Assembly (NCBI GenBank): GCA_000223315.2
Contig: AFUS01000004.1
Span: forward strand, 638,991 to 702,990
Reading direction: 5' to 3'
Length of the DNA: 64,000 bases
Source of the DNA: Parvimonas sp. oral taxon 393 str. F0440
Lineage (GTDB): Bacteria; Bacillota; Clostridia; Tissierellales; Peptoniphilaceae
Shown here: piece after piece, positions 1-9,157 of the stretch
How the letters are laid out: each line of letters starts with the position of its first letter
Numbering within the stretch: position 1 is the first letter of the stretch
Made by a program: the position numbers and the translations under genes
Notes under the pieces: generated by a model
Database searches by the model: none
Told to the model about the DNA's origin: nothing
Seen by the model: only the letters and a program-made list of their open reading frames with translations

Positions 1-6
1 GAGCTT

Positions 7-234
7 ATGAATAATAAATTATCCGTAAAGAATAATGTTGAAAAATTTAGAGTTGAAAAGGAATTTTCACAAAGGGAATTAGCTAATTTGATTGGAGTTT
101 CAACTGATATTATCGTTTCAATAGAAAATGGAAGTTTAATTCCTGACATAAGACTTGCTCTTACCATATCTACTGCATTAAATAAAAAATTTGGAGAGGT
201 TTTCTTCTTCAATATTGATTGTAAAATATTTTAA
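7..234 (+). CDS. Small XRE-family helix-turn-helix regulator
   Basis: A 75-residue protein that is almost entirely one helix-turn-helix domain of the Cro/C1 type: EKFRVEKEFSQRELANLIG followed by VSTDIIVSIENGS and a third helix with ALTISTALNK. This is the layout of the small YozG-like DNA-binding proteins common in Firmicutes, which usually sit beside membrane proteins. The C-terminal tail (FFFNIDCKIF) is longer and odder than usual for the group, so the end could be affected by a small frameshift. Only six bases of upstream sequence are in the window, so no ribosome site or operon partner can be seen and the true start could lie further upstream. A terminator follows directly. Confidence 0.75.
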   Translation: MNNKLSVKNNVEKFRVEKEFSQRELANLIGVSTDIIVSIENGSLIPDIRLALTISTALNKKFGEVFFFNIDCKIF

Positions 235-240
235 CTAAAG

Positions 241-264
241 TACACTCGCATGAGTGTATTTTTT
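241..264 (+). terminator. Rho-independent terminator after the XRE gene
   Basis: Perfect 7-bp stem TACACTC/GAGTGTA around a GCAT loop, followed by a T tract. It closes the XRE gene and isolates hflX. Confidence 0.85.
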
Positions 265-313
265 ATATAATAATAATTTTTAAAGTGTCTCTGATAAATA
301 GCTTAGATTATAT

Positions 314-343
314 TTGTTTTTATATATTATTTTATGATACAAT
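314..343 (+). promoter_or_regulatory. Probable sigma-A promoter of hflX
   Basis: TTGTTT (314-319) and TACAAT (338-343) separated by 18 bases, 28 bases ahead of the hflX start, which has an AAGGAG ribosome site at 360-365. Seen by eye only. Confidence 0.45.
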
Positions 344-370
344 TAAACTAGTATAAATTAAGGAGTTTTT

Positions 371-1645
371 ATGAATCAAAAAGTTATTACTGTTACTGTA
401 AATATAGATATGAATGAAAAGACTTTAGAAGATAAAGTCATTGAACTTGAAAAATTAGTTGAAGCGTTAGATGGGGAAGTGGTTTTAAGTTTGACTCAAA
501 ATAAATCCTATGTAGATAAGGCTTTTTATATTGGAAAAGGAAAAGTAGAAGAGATTAAAGACTATTGCGAAAAATTAGAGGCAGAATTTGTAGTCTTTAA
601 TAATGAATTAACAGGTTCTCAAGTAAAAAATCTTGAAGAAATTATAGGGATTAGAGTTATTGATAGAACTAATTTAATTTTAGATATTTTTAGTGAAAGA
701 GCAAGGACTAAAGAGGCTAAACTTCAAGTTAAACTTGCAAAATTAAAATATACTTTACCTAGATTATCTGCACTTAGAAGTGGCTTTTCAAGACAACAAG
801 GTGGAATTGGTGGTAAGGGTATAGGCGAGCAACAAATAGAATTGGATAGAAGAACTATAAATAGAGAAATTTCAAGTATCACTTCGCAACTTAAAGAGAT
901 TGAGAAAAATAGAAATGAAATTAGAAAAAAAAGAATTAATTCAAAAGAGCCGATTATTTCTCTAGTAGGATATACAAATGCTGGAAAGTCAACTTTGATA
1001 AATAAGTTGATTTCATATGGTAAAGATGAAAATTCTGAAATTAAAGAAGTTTTTGTTAAGGATATGTTGTTTGCAACACTGGATACTTTTGTTAGAGAAG
1101 GTTCACTTTTAAATGGTTCAAGAGTAATGTATGTAGATACTGTAGGATTTGTTTCAGATATTCCACATAATTTAGTTGAAAGTTTTAAAGGAACACTTGA
1201 AGAGATAAAATATTCAGATTTGATTTTGCATGTTGTTGATATTTCAAATGTTAATGTGGATGAGCAAATTAAAATAACCAATGATATGATAAAAAAACTT
1301 GAATGTGAAGATAAAAATGTAATTTATGTTTTTAATAAAGTAGATAAATTAATAGATGAAAATATTAAACTACAATATGCGAATATTGAAAATAAGGTAT
1401 TTATAAGTGCAAAAAAAGAACAAGATATTGTTTTGCTTCTAAAAGAAATCGAGAAAAATTTGTTTTCATCATTAGTTAAAACAAGATTGTTGATTCCTTA
1501 TGATAAGCAAAAAATTATGAGTAATATTTTAAATGTTTATACACCGGAGTTTGTTGAGCATGGGGAAAATGGTAGTTTTTTAGAAGTGTTTTTAAAAGCG
1601 GAAGACTATTCAATTTATAAAGGATATGAAGTAAATGGAAAATAA
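371..1645 (+). CDS. hflX: Ribosome-associated GTPase HflX
   Basis: A 424-residue GTPase of the Obg/HflX superfamily. HflX binds the 50S subunit and splits stalled ribosomes under stress. The N-terminal HflX domain (to about residue 190) carries the conserved glycine-rich stretch SGFSRQQGGIGGKGIGEQQIELDRR at residues 137-161. The G domain follows with G1 GYTNAGKS (about 199-206), G3 DTVGF and G4 NKVD, and a short C-terminal domain closes it. Length and domain order match the family. The ATG follows AAGGAG at a normal distance. The gene overlaps yigZ by 11 bases, so the two are probably translated together. Confidence 0.95.
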   Translation: MNQKVITVTVNIDMNEKTLEDKVIELEKLVEALDGEVVLSLTQNKSYVDKAFYIGKGKVEEIKDYCEKLEAEFVVFNNELTGSQVKNLEEIIGIRVIDRTNLILDIFSERARTKEAKLQVKLAKLKYTLPRLSALRSGFSRQQGGIGGKGIGEQQIELDRRTINREISSITSQLKEIEKNRNEIRKKRINSKEPIISLVGYTNAGKSTLINKLISYGKDENSEIKEVFVKDMLFATLDTFVREGSLLNGSRVMYVDTVGFVSDIPHNLVESFKGTLEEIKYSDLILHVVDISNVNVDEQIKITNDMIKKLECEDKNVIYVFNKVDKLIDENIKLQYANIENKVFISAKKEQDIVLLLKEIEKNLFSSLVKTRLLIPYDKQKIMSNILNVYTPEFVEHGENGSFLEVFLKAEDYSIYKGYEVNGK

Positions 1646-2273
1646 CGAAACTTTTTTAAGTATTTATAGTAATCAATCATATAGTTTTATAGTAAATAAA
1701 TCAGAATTTATCGGACATGCTTTTTATGTTGAAAGTGTTGATGAGGCAGAAAAGTATATTTCTGAAATAAGAGATAAATATAAAGATGCAACTCATAATT
1801 GTTTTGCATATATAATTGGAGTTGATAAGTTAATACAAAAATATTCTGATGATGGAGAGCCATCAGGAACAGCAGGGATTCCAATGCTGGAAGTTTTAAG
1901 AAAAAAAGACCTAACTAATTGTTTGGTAATTTCTACAAGATATTTTGGTGGAATTTTACTTGGTGCAGGAGGTCTTGTTAGAGCATATACTAAATCCACT
2001 GTTGGGGCACTGGAAGAATCAATAATTGTAAAAAAAGAACTTTTTTATAATATAGACATAATTTTAGATTATGTTTTTTGGGGGAAAATTGAAAATATTT
2101 TAAAAAATTTCGGACTTGAAATTATAAATATTGAATACCTTGAACAAGTTAAAATCAATTTGTCGGTTAAAAAAGAAAATTTTAAAAGGTTAAAAAATAT
2201 TATTACTAATGAAACATCGGACAATTGTATTATAAAGATTAATGGAGAAAGTTATGGCTCAGTTTTTATCTAA
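1635..2273 (+). CDS. yigZ: YigZ/IMPACT family protein
   Basis: A 212-residue member of the UPF0029/IMPACT family (YvyE in Bacillus). The N-terminal fold holds the family signature in DDGEPSGTAGIPML and the STRYFGGILLGAGGLVRAY block, and a DUF1949-like C-terminal half follows. The biochemical role of bacterial YigZ is not established; the eukaryotic relative inhibits GCN2 activation. It begins inside the last codons of hflX (11-base overlap), which implies co-transcription. No strong terminator follows; the next gene has its own promoter. Confidence 0.92.
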   Translation: MENNETFLSIYSNQSYSFIVNKSEFIGHAFYVESVDEAEKYISEIRDKYKDATHNCFAYIIGVDKLIQKYSDDGEPSGTAGIPMLEVLRKKDLTNCLVISTRYFGGILLGAGGLVRAYTKSTVGALEESIIVKKELFYNIDIILDYVFWGKIENILKNFGLEIINIEYLEQVKINLSVKKENFKRLKNIITNETSDNCIIKINGESYGSVFI

Positions 2274-2351
2274 TTATATATAAATATTTTACAAGTTGAT
2301 TAAACAAGTGTTTGGTTATATATTATTTAATAAGATTTACATTATTATTCC

Positions 2352-2380
2352 TTGTATTAAAATAACTTTTATTGTATAAT
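2352..2380 (+). promoter_or_regulatory. Sigma-A promoter of the nucleoside ABC operon
   Basis: TTGTAT (2352-2357) and TATAAT (2375-2380) with an exact 17-base spacer, 50 bases before the TTG start of the ATPase gene. Confidence 0.65.
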
Positions 2381-2429
2381 ATCTAGTAATGATATAAAAT
2401 TTGAATATTATTTTGAGGAGGGTTTTGAC

Positions 2430-3968
2430 TTGTCTGATAACAAAACAAATGACAACATTGTAGTTATGAAAGGCATTACTAAAATTTTTGGCAAGAACAA
2501 AGTTTTAGATGAAGTTGATTTTGAATTAAAAAAAGGAGAGATTCATGCTCTTCTAGGAGAAAATGGTGCCGGTAAAACTACTTTAATGAATATTCTTTAT
2601 GGCTTATATTCACCAAATTCTGGAGAAATTTATATTAAGTCAAACAAATATACCAATATGACACCGAAGATTGCAGTTGAAAATGGTATTGGAATGGTTC
2701 ATCAACATTTTATGCTAATAGAGCCTTTTACTGTTATCCAAAATATCGTTTTAGGAACAGAGGATACTAAAGGTTTGTTTATTGACCTTGAAAAATCACG
2801 TAAAAAAGTTCTTTCTATAATTGAAAAATATGGTTTTAATATAGATTTAGATTCTAAAATTCAGGATATTACAGTTGGTTCTCAACAAAAAGTTGAAATT
2901 TTAAAAGCTCTTTATAAAGGTGCTGAAATTATTATTTTTGATGAACCTACAGCTGTTCTTACACCACAAGAAATTGAGGAATTTATAAATATCTGTAATA
3001 ATTTAAGAAATGAAGGAAAATCTATTATAATAATTACACATAAGTTGGACGAAATTAAAAAGATGGCAGATTATTGTACAATTATTCGTCGTGGAAAGTT
3101 TATCGATAAAGTTACTGTTTCTGAATCTTCACAAAAAGAACTTGCTGAAAAAATGGTTGGTAGAGAAGTTAGTTTCAGTGTAAATAAAAAAGAAACTGAA
3201 ATAGGGGAAGTTGTCTTAGATGTTAAAGATATTAATGTTCTTAACAATAGAGATTTACCAGCTTTAAGTGGATTGAGTTTAAATGTAAGAAAAGGTGAAA
3301 TTTTAGGAATAGCGGGGGTTGATGGAAATGGTCAATCAGAACTTATTGAAGCTATAACTGGTTTAAGAAAAGTAGAGTCTGGGAATATTTTTATTCTTGG
3401 AAAAGATATAACAAACAAATCTGTTTATGATATTATTGAAAGTGGAATTAGTACAATTCCTGAGGATAGACATAAACATGGCTTAGTATTAGATTTTTCT
3501 GTTTCTGAAAATATGATTTTAGAAAAAAGAGGTAAAGCTCCTTTTTCTAAAAAAGGAATTTTAAATTTTAAAGAAATTGAATCATATACTCAAAAAATGA
3601 TTGATAAATTTGATATAAGACCGAATGATATTCATGCTACTGCAAGAGGACTATCTGGTGGTAATCAACAGAAAGTAATTTTAGCAAGAGAAATTGATAA
3701 CAATCCCGACTTATTAATAGCTGCACAACCTACAAGAGGTCTTGATGTTGGAGCTATTGAAATAATTCATAAATATATTGTAGAACAAAGAGATAAAGGT
3801 AAGGCTGTTCTATTAATTTCATTTGAATTGGATGAAGTTATGGACTTATCAGATAGAATCGCTGTTATCTACAAGGGAAAAATAGTTGGAGAAAGATTAG
3901 CAAAAGATGCCAACGAAAATGAATTAGGACTTATGATGGCTGGAGGTGTTATTAATAATGAACAGTAG
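2430..3968 (+). CDS. nupA: Nucleoside ABC transporter, duplicated ATPase subunit
   Basis: A 512-residue protein with two ABC ATPase domains, as in sugar and nucleoside (CUT2/BMP-type) importers. The first domain has a classical Walker A (GENGAGKTT, residues about 44-52) and Walker B (IIIFDEPT). The second has the degenerate Walker A GVDGNGQSE and signature LSGGNQQK, which is normal for this class. The start is TTG at 2430, preceded by GAGGAGGG at 2415-2422; no ATG lies closer to a ribosome site. Two permeases follow with overlapping ends. The partner receptor is probably the BMP lipoprotein at 44167. Substrate is inferred as purine nucleosides from the B. subtilis NupABC/Lactococcus BmpA-NupABC family; the exact specificity cannot be read from sequence. 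Confidence 0.9.
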   Translation: MSDNKTNDNIVVMKGITKIFGKNKVLDEVDFELKKGEIHALLGENGAGKTTLMNILYGLYSPNSGEIYIKSNKYTNMTPKIAVENGIGMVHQHFMLIEPFTVIQNIVLGTEDTKGLFIDLEKSRKKVLSIIEKYGFNIDLDSKIQDITVGSQQKVEILKALYKGAEIIIFDEPTAVLTPQEIEEFINICNNLRNEGKSIIIITHKLDEIKKMADYCTIIRRGKFIDKVTVSESSQKELAEKMVGREVSFSVNKKETEIGEVVLDVKDINVLNNRDLPALSGLSLNVRKGEILGIAGVDGNGQSELIEAITGLRKVESGNIFILGKDITNKSVYDIIESGISTIPEDRHKHGLVLDFSVSENMILEKRGKAPFSKKGILNFKEIESYTQKMIDKFDIRPNDIHATARGLSGGNQQKVILAREIDNNPDLLIAAQPTRGLDVGAIEIIHKYIVEQRDKGKAVLLISFELDEVMDLSDRIAVIYKGKIVGERLAKDANENELGLMMAGGVINNEQ

Positions 3969-5034
3969 AAAAAAGATATTAATGCTTTTATTTTCCGTAT
4001 TGATTGGATTTGTTGTAGGATCTATTGTTATTATGATAGCCGGATTTAATCCTATTGAATATTATAAAATAATGATAGAAACAACTTTTTCAAGACCAAA
4101 ATTTTTTGCTAGAACATTAGTAGATGCTGTACCTATAATAATTGGTAGTATAGGTGTTTCATTGGCATTTAAGACTGGTGCCTTTAATATCGGTGCAGAA
4201 GGTCAATTTATAATTGGTTCTTTAACAGCTGCATTCTTTGGTTACTTTTTGAAATTACCTCCAATTATTCATCCTATAGTATGTATTATATTAGCTGGTT
4301 TAGCAGGTATGGCTTGGGGTGGATTTGCTGGTTGGGTTAAATCAAAATTTGGAGTTCATGAAGTAATAACTACAATTATGTTGAATTGGATAGCATTATA
4401 TTTTTCTAATTTAGTTGTAACTTTTGGGAAGTTTTATAATGAAACAGGACAAACTTCAAATGATATTCAATCAACTGCAAGTATAAAAATGTTTCAAGGT
4501 TTAAAGAATTCTTCTATTCCGTTTATAAAAGATTTCTTTTCAGCTGATATAAATTTTGGAATTATATTAGCTATTATTTTAGCTTTTGCAGTTTATTATC
4601 TATTAAATAAAACTTCGAAAGGTTATGAATTAAAAGCTGTAGGCTTAAATCCAAATGCTGCAGAATTTGGTGGTATAAATGTTGGAAGCAATTTAGTTTT
4701 ATCAATGGGGTTATCTGGAGCATTATGTGCCATAGCGGGAGCGGTTAAAGTACTTGGATTTGCGGGAAATGTTGCAAGATTGACTGTTGCTGAAGGTAAT
4801 GGTTTTGATGCAATGTCAGTTGCTCTTTTAGCAAATAGTCATCCGATAGGATCAGTATTCTCAGGCTTCTTCTTTAGCGTTTTGAAAAGAGGGGGATTCA
4901 GGGTTCAACAATTATTAGGTGTTCCTTATGAAATTGTTCAAATTATTATAGGTATTATTGTTTTATTCATTTCAATGCCTTTAGTTATAAAAATTATATC
5001 AAGTAAATTTAAAAAAATTGGAGGTAAAAAGTAA
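3958..5034 (+). CDS. nupB: Nucleoside ABC transporter permease (NupB-like)
   Basis: A 358-residue membrane protein of the BPD_transp_2 family with about nine hydrophobic segments. It contains the conserved FKTGAFNIGAEGQF block typical of BMP-system permeases. A GTG at 3946 would add four residues, but ATG at 3958 fits the GGAGG at 3942-3946 and was chosen. Its start overlaps the end of the ATPase gene. It pairs with the next permease to form the heterodimeric channel. Confidence 0.9.
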   Translation: MNSRKKILMLLFSVLIGFVVGSIVIMIAGFNPIEYYKIMIETTFSRPKFFARTLVDAVPIIIGSIGVSLAFKTGAFNIGAEGQFIIGSLTAAFFGYFLKLPPIIHPIVCIILAGLAGMAWGGFAGWVKSKFGVHEVITTIMLNWIALYFSNLVVTFGKFYNETGQTSNDIQSTASIKMFQGLKNSSIPFIKDFFSADINFGIILAIILAFAVYYLLNKTSKGYELKAVGLNPNAAEFGGINVGSNLVLSMGLSGALCAIAGAVKVLGFAGNVARLTVAEGNGFDAMSVALLANSHPIGSVFSGFFFSVLKRGGFRVQQLLGVPYEIVQIIIGIIVLFISMPLVIKIISSKFKKIGGKK

Positions 5035-5969
5035 TGAGTTTATTAAAAATAGCTTTATTTATATCTGATACATTATTATTTGCAACTCCATTATTATTTA
5101 CTGCTTTAGGTGGAATGTTTACAGAAAAAGCAGGTGTTACTAATATCGGTTTGGAAGGTATGATGACGATAGGGGCTTTTGCTGGAGCTGCGGTTGGATA
5201 TTTCACAAAAAGTGCATTATTAGGATTTTTGGCAGGTGGAATTGCAGCATCATTAGTTGCTCTTATTCATGCTATTGTTAGTATAACATTTGGTGCAGAT
5301 CAAGTAGTTTCGGGGATTGCTATAAACTTCATTGGTCCAGGAGTTGCATTATTTATTTGTTCACTTCTATTTGATGGGGCAAAGCAAACTATTCCTGTAG
5401 CTGAAGGTGAAGGAAAAATGCTAAAAATATTTGATAATTTAACAGGTGTTGACTTTATAGATAAAATATTAGGACAATATGTTACTACTTATATAGCTTT
5501 AGGATTGGTTGTATTAATATCAATATATTTATATAAGACAAAATTCGGCTTGAGATTAATCGCAGTTGGAGAACATCCAAAAGCTGCAGAAACATTAAAT
5601 GTTAATGTTTATTTGTATAGATATTTTGCCGTAATAATTTCTGGACTATTAGCTGGATTTGGTGGTGCAACTATGAGTTTGGCTACTGTTTCAAACTTTT
5701 CACAGTCACTTGTTTCAGGACATGGATTTATAGCATTAGTTGCTGTTATTTTTGGGAAATGGAAACCATATGGTGTTTTAGGAGCATGCCTGTTTTTTGG
5801 TGCAGCTCAAGAATTGGCGATTTTATTGCCTGGATTAAATATTAATATTCCGGAGCCGATTTTACCAATGGTTCCATATATCAGTACATTATTGGTACTT
5901 ATTTTCTTCGTTGGAAAGTCAAAAGGACCTTCTTCAGCGGGAGTTCCATATATAAAATTGGAAGATTAA
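5034..5969 (+). CDS. nupC: Nucleoside ABC transporter permease (NupC-like)
   Basis: A 311-residue membrane protein, second BPD_transp_2 permease of the importer. It carries the family block TEKAGVTNIGLEGMM near the N terminus and about eight to nine membrane segments. Stop and start overlap (TAATG at 5032-5036), with GGAGG at 5020-5024, so it is translationally coupled to nupB. A terminator ends the operon right after it. Confidence 0.9.
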   Translation: MSLLKIALFISDTLLFATPLLFTALGGMFTEKAGVTNIGLEGMMTIGAFAGAAVGYFTKSALLGFLAGGIAASLVALIHAIVSITFGADQVVSGIAINFIGPGVALFICSLLFDGAKQTIPVAEGEGKMLKIFDNLTGVDFIDKILGQYVTTYIALGLVVLISIYLYKTKFGLRLIAVGEHPKAAETLNVNVYLYRYFAVIISGLLAGFGGATMSLATVSNFSQSLVSGHGFIALVAVIFGKWKPYGVLGACLFFGAAQELAILLPGLNINIPEPILPMVPYISTLLVLIFFVGKSKGPSSAGVPYIKLED

Positions 5970-5974
5970 TTAAG

Positions 5975-6002
5975 AAAGGCATACTGTTCGGTATGTCTTT
6001 TT
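5975..6002 (+). terminator. Terminator of the nucleoside ABC operon
   Basis: Stem AAAGGCATAC/GTATGTCTTT (one G-T pair) around a TGTTCG loop, followed by T5. Confidence 0.8.
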
Positions 6003-6086
6003 GTTGTGAAATATAAATGTTTATATTTATATAAAATTTGTATTTAATAAAAATTATATATAGTTTATAAAAACAAGGAGATAATT

Positions 6087-6845
6087 ATGATAACAATAAA
6101 AAGTAAACATGAAATAGAAGGTATGAAAAAATCAGGTGAAATTTTGTCAAAAATTCATATTGGTCTAAGAGATATAATAAAACCTGGTATTACAACTTTA
6201 GAAATAAATAAATTTTGCCATGATTTTATGTTAAAACATGGAGCCAAGCCTAAACAAATAGGATATCACGGATATCCTTATGCAACTTGTACATCTGTTA
6301 ATGACGTAATATGTCATGGGTTTCCAAGTAAACAAGTTTTGAGATCGGGAGATTTAGTTACTGTAGATATGGTTGTAGATTTAAATGGTTATTTATCAGA
6401 TAGTGCATGGAGTTATGCAGTTGGAGAAGTGTCTGATGAAGTTAAAAATCTTATGGATGTTACAAAGGAGGCAATGTATAGAGGAATTGAAGCTGCTGTA
6501 ATTGGTAATAGGATTGTTGATATAGGAAAAGCGATTCAAAGTTTTGTTGAGCCTAAAGGATATTCAATAGTTAGAGATTTTTGTGGACATGGAATAGGAG
6601 TAGAAATGCACGAGGATCCCCAAGTTCCTCATTATATTACTGCTACAAGAGGAGTTAGACTTGTTGAAGGTATGGTGATAACTGTTGAACCTATGATTAA
6701 TACAGGTGATTGGAGATGTACTATTGATGATGATGGTTGGACAGCAAGAACGATTGATGGTGGTCTTTCTTGTCAATATGAACATACATTTGTTATTACA
6801 AAAAATGGTCCTTTAATTTTAACAGATCAATCATTGTATGAATAG
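6087..6845 (+). CDS. map: Type I methionine aminopeptidase
   Basis: A 252-residue M24A metallopeptidase that removes the initiator methionine from nascent proteins. The five metal ligands fall in expected blocks: D in VTVDMVVDLNG and SDSAW, H in GHGIGVEMHEDPQV, E in ITVEPMI and E in QYEHTFVI. The N-terminal catalytic-site histidine is in GYHGYPYATC. Length matches the bacterial single-domain form with no SecA-type zinc tail. It has its own AAGGAG ribosome site and appears monocistronic between two terminator/promoter zones. Confidence 0.96.
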   Translation: MITIKSKHEIEGMKKSGEILSKIHIGLRDIIKPGITTLEINKFCHDFMLKHGAKPKQIGYHGYPYATCTSVNDVICHGFPSKQVLRSGDLVTVDMVVDLNGYLSDSAWSYAVGEVSDEVKNLMDVTKEAMYRGIEAAVIGNRIVDIGKAIQSFVEPKGYSIVRDFCGHGIGVEMHEDPQVPHYITATRGVRLVEGMVITVEPMINTGDWRCTIDDDGWTARTIDGGLSCQYEHTFVITKNGPLILTDQSLYE

Positions 6846-6888
6846 TATGATAAATATTTAGTAATATATATAAAAATATTATTTATTA

Positions 6889-6917
6889 TTGCATTTTTTA
6901 AAAAATAGGAGTATAAT
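6889..6917 (+). promoter_or_regulatory. Sigma-A promoter of the cggR-glycolysis operon
   Basis: TTGCAT (6889-6894) and TATAAT (6912-6917) with a 17-base spacer, 54 bases before the cggR start. In Bacillus the CggR operator lies between promoter and cggR; no clear operator could be recognised here by eye. Confidence 0.65.
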
Positions 6918-6970
6918 CATATTATAGATATTGTAAAATTAATGAAAAATATAATATAGGGACAAAAAAA

Positions 6971-7996
6971 ATGATGGGACAAAAAGATATAGATTATATA
7001 AAAAAGTTTGCTCCTGACTTAGTAGATAAATTTATTTTTAGATATAAAATTTTAGAATATATTTCACTAAACGCCCCTGTCGGGAGAAGAAATATATCAG
7101 CCTATTTAGGAGTTGGAGAACGTATAGTTAGAAATGAGCTGGATTTTTTTACTGATGAAAAAATTGTTGAAGTAATAAAATCAGGAACATTTATAACTAA
7201 TCTTGGATTATCTATGCTAGAAGAACTTAGAGAAATAATTAATATTTTCAATGAAAATCAAGCTATTGCAGATGATTTAAGAAAAAAATTAGAAATAAAG
7301 AAAGTTATAATTTGTGATTCCTATGAGGACGAATTTCTTGGAAAAGAACAAATTGCTAAAGTTGCATCTGAATATTTCTTAAATATCATTTCTGAAAATG
7401 ACGTTATTGGAATATCAGGAGGAACTACAGTTAAATCTTTTGTCGATATAATGAATGTAAAAAAATTCTTTAAAAATATTTCTGTTATTCCAGCTAGAGG
7501 AAGTCTAGGTAATGGATTGGAATATCAGTCAAATGTTGTGGCTAATAATTTATCAAAAAAGCTTGGTGCGAATTTTTTTGGAACTTTTTTACCAGATTAT
7601 TTAGATGATTTAACATTTGATAGATTAAAGGATTTAGAAGAAGTAAAAACATTAATTGAGTATTTAAATAAAATAAATATATTAGTTTTTGGGATAGGAA
7701 GAGCTGATGCTATGGCAAAACGACGTTCTTTAACTGAAGATGAAATAAATATATTAAATGAAAAAAATGCGGTAAGCGAGGCGTTTGGAAATTACTTTGA
7801 TATTGATGGAAATATAGTATATAGTTCAAATACTATAGGATTAGATATGGAACAATATTTAAAAATCAAAGAAGTAATTGCAATAGCAGGTTATGGAGAA
7901 AAGTATAAGGCGATAGTTTCTATTTGTAATATCAGAAAAGATATGACTTTAGTTACAGATAAAGAAACAGCTAAAAAGATTTTAAATATATTATAA
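6971..7996 (+). CDS. cggR: Central glycolytic genes regulator CggR
   Basis: A 341-residue SorC/DeoR-type repressor. The N-terminal winged helix (about residues 20-75, with VGRRNISAYLGVGERIVRNELDFF) binds DNA. The C-terminal sugar-phosphate-binding domain (from about residue 95) resembles glucosamine-6-phosphate deaminase and contains VIGISGGTTVKSF and VFGIGRADAM. In Bacillus, CggR represses the gapA operon until fructose-1,6-bisphosphate accumulates. Here it sits immediately ahead of gap, 37 bases away, which supports the call. Two adjacent ATG codons (6971 and 6974) are possible starts. The ribosome site is weak, so low expression is expected. Confidence 0.93.
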   Translation: MMGQKDIDYIKKFAPDLVDKFIFRYKILEYISLNAPVGRRNISAYLGVGERIVRNELDFFTDEKIVEVIKSGTFITNLGLSMLEELREIINIFNENQAIADDLRKKLEIKKVIICDSYEDEFLGKEQIAKVASEYFLNIISENDVIGISGGTTVKSFVDIMNVKKFFKNISVIPARGSLGNGLEYQSNVVANNLSKKLGANFFGTFLPDYLDDLTFDRLKDLEEVKTLIEYLNKINILVFGIGRADAMAKRRSLTEDEINILNEKNAVSEAFGNYFDIDGNIVYSSNTIGLDMEQYLKIKEVIAIAGYGEKYKAIVSICNIRKDMTLVTDKETAKKILNIL

Positions 7997-8033
7997 GCGA
8001 AAGCTTTTTATAAAATTTTAAGGAGGAATCGAA

Positions 8034-9035
8034 ATGAAAGTTGCGATTAACGGATTTGGAAGAATAGGAAGATTGGCATTTAGACTAATGCATGATTTAG
8101 AAGGAGTTGAAGTTGTAGCTATAAATGATTTAACAGATGTAAATATGTTAGCTCATTTGTTAAAATATGATTCAACTCAAGGAAGATTTGAAAAGGAAGT
8201 AATTGTAAAAGAAGGATGCTTTTCTATAGATGGAAAAGAAATTAAAGTTTTCTCAGATGCAGATCCTAAGAATTTACCTTGGAAAGAATTGAATATAGAT
8301 GTAGTATTGGAATGTACAGGTTTCTTTGTTGCAAAGGAAAAAGCACAATTCCATATTGATGCCGGTGCTAAAAGAGTTATTATATCTGCTCCAGGAAAAG
8401 GCGATATGAAAACTGTAGTTTATGGTGTAAATCATGATATATTGGATGGAACAGAACAAATTTTATCAGGAGCATCATGTACAACTAACTGTTTAGCTCC
8501 AATGGCTAAGGTGTTACAAGATAAATTTGGTATTGTTCAAGGTATTATGACTACTATTCATGCTTATACAGGAGATCAAAATACTTTAGATGCTCCACAT
8601 AGAAAAGGTGATATGAGAAGAGCAAGATCAGCAGCAATAAATATAGTTCCTAATACAACAGGGGCAGCTAAAGCTATTGGACTTGTTATTCCTGAATTAA
8701 AAGGAAAATTAGATGGTTCTGCTCAAAGAGTACCTGTTGCTACAGGCTCATTGACTGAATTGGTAACAGTTTTAGAAAAACCTGTTACAGTTGAAGAAAT
8801 TAATAATGCGATGAAAGAAGCATCAAGTGAGTCATTTGGATATACTGAAGATCCTATAGTTTCTACAGATGTAATCGGAATAAAATACGGTTCTTTATTT
8901 GATGCTACTCAAACTAGAATAGTTGAAGTTGACGGTAAACAATTAGTTAAAACAGTTGCATGGTATGATAATGAAATGTCTTATACTGCTAACCTAATTC
9001 GTACTTTCCAATATTTAGTTAATCTTTCAAAATAG
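8034..9035 (+). CDS. gap: Glyceraldehyde-3-phosphate dehydrogenase
   Basis: A 333-residue type I GAPDH that oxidises glyceraldehyde-3-phosphate to 1,3-bisphosphoglycerate with NAD. The N-terminal Rossmann motif INGFGRIGR is followed by the catalytic block [12 protein letters not shown] with the active-site cysteine, and by the C-terminal [12 protein letters not shown] strong AAGGAGG ribosome site precedes the ATG. A small AAGC/GCTT stem lies between cggR and this gene, in the position where cggR-gapA messages are processed in Bacillus. Confidence 0.97.
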   Translation: MKVAINGFGRIGRLAFRLMHDLEGVEVVAINDLTDVNMLAHLLKYDSTQGRFEKEVIVKEGCFSIDGKEIKVFSDADPKNLPWKELNIDVVLECTGFFVAKEKAQFHIDAGAKRVIISAPGKGDMKTVVYGVNHDILDGTEQILSGASCTTNCLAPMAKVLQDKFGIVQGIMTTIHAYTGDQNTLDAPHRKGDMRRARSAAINIVPNTTGAAKAIGLVIPELKGKLDGSAQRVPVATGSLTELVTVLEKPVTVEEINNAMKEASSESFGYTEDPIVSTDVIGIKYGSLFDATQTRIVEVDGKQLVKTVAWYDNEMSYTANLIRTFQYLVNLSK

Positions 9036-9044
9036 TTTATAAAT

Positions 9045-9139
9045 AAGAATTTCCAAAATTTAATTATTTTTGCATCCAATGATGCTTTGGAATCTTATTA
9101 TTTCATAATAATATGAGGTGGAGATTTTCACCTCATATT
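9045..9139 (+). other. Structured gap-pgk intercistronic region
   Basis: Two folds are visible. The first pairs TTCCAAA (9051-9057) with TTTGGAA (9086-9092) and encloses a GCATC/GATGC hairpin (9072-9085). The second is a perfect 11-bp stem AATATGAGGTG/CACCTCATATT (9110-9139) with an 8-base loop. Neither has a T tract, so neither looks like a terminator. They may set mRNA processing or stability and so the gap:pgk ratio; that function is inference. Confidence 0.5.
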
Positions 9140-9157
9140 GTATAGTAAGGAGTAATT

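Noticed and set aside
724..1281. Long open frame antisense to hflX
   Set aside because: Shadow of a well-supported GTPase gene; composition is the complement of its codons and there is no ribosome site. The same applies to the other antisense frames over gap, pgk, tpiA, grdC, grdD, mreC, mrdA and bmpA.
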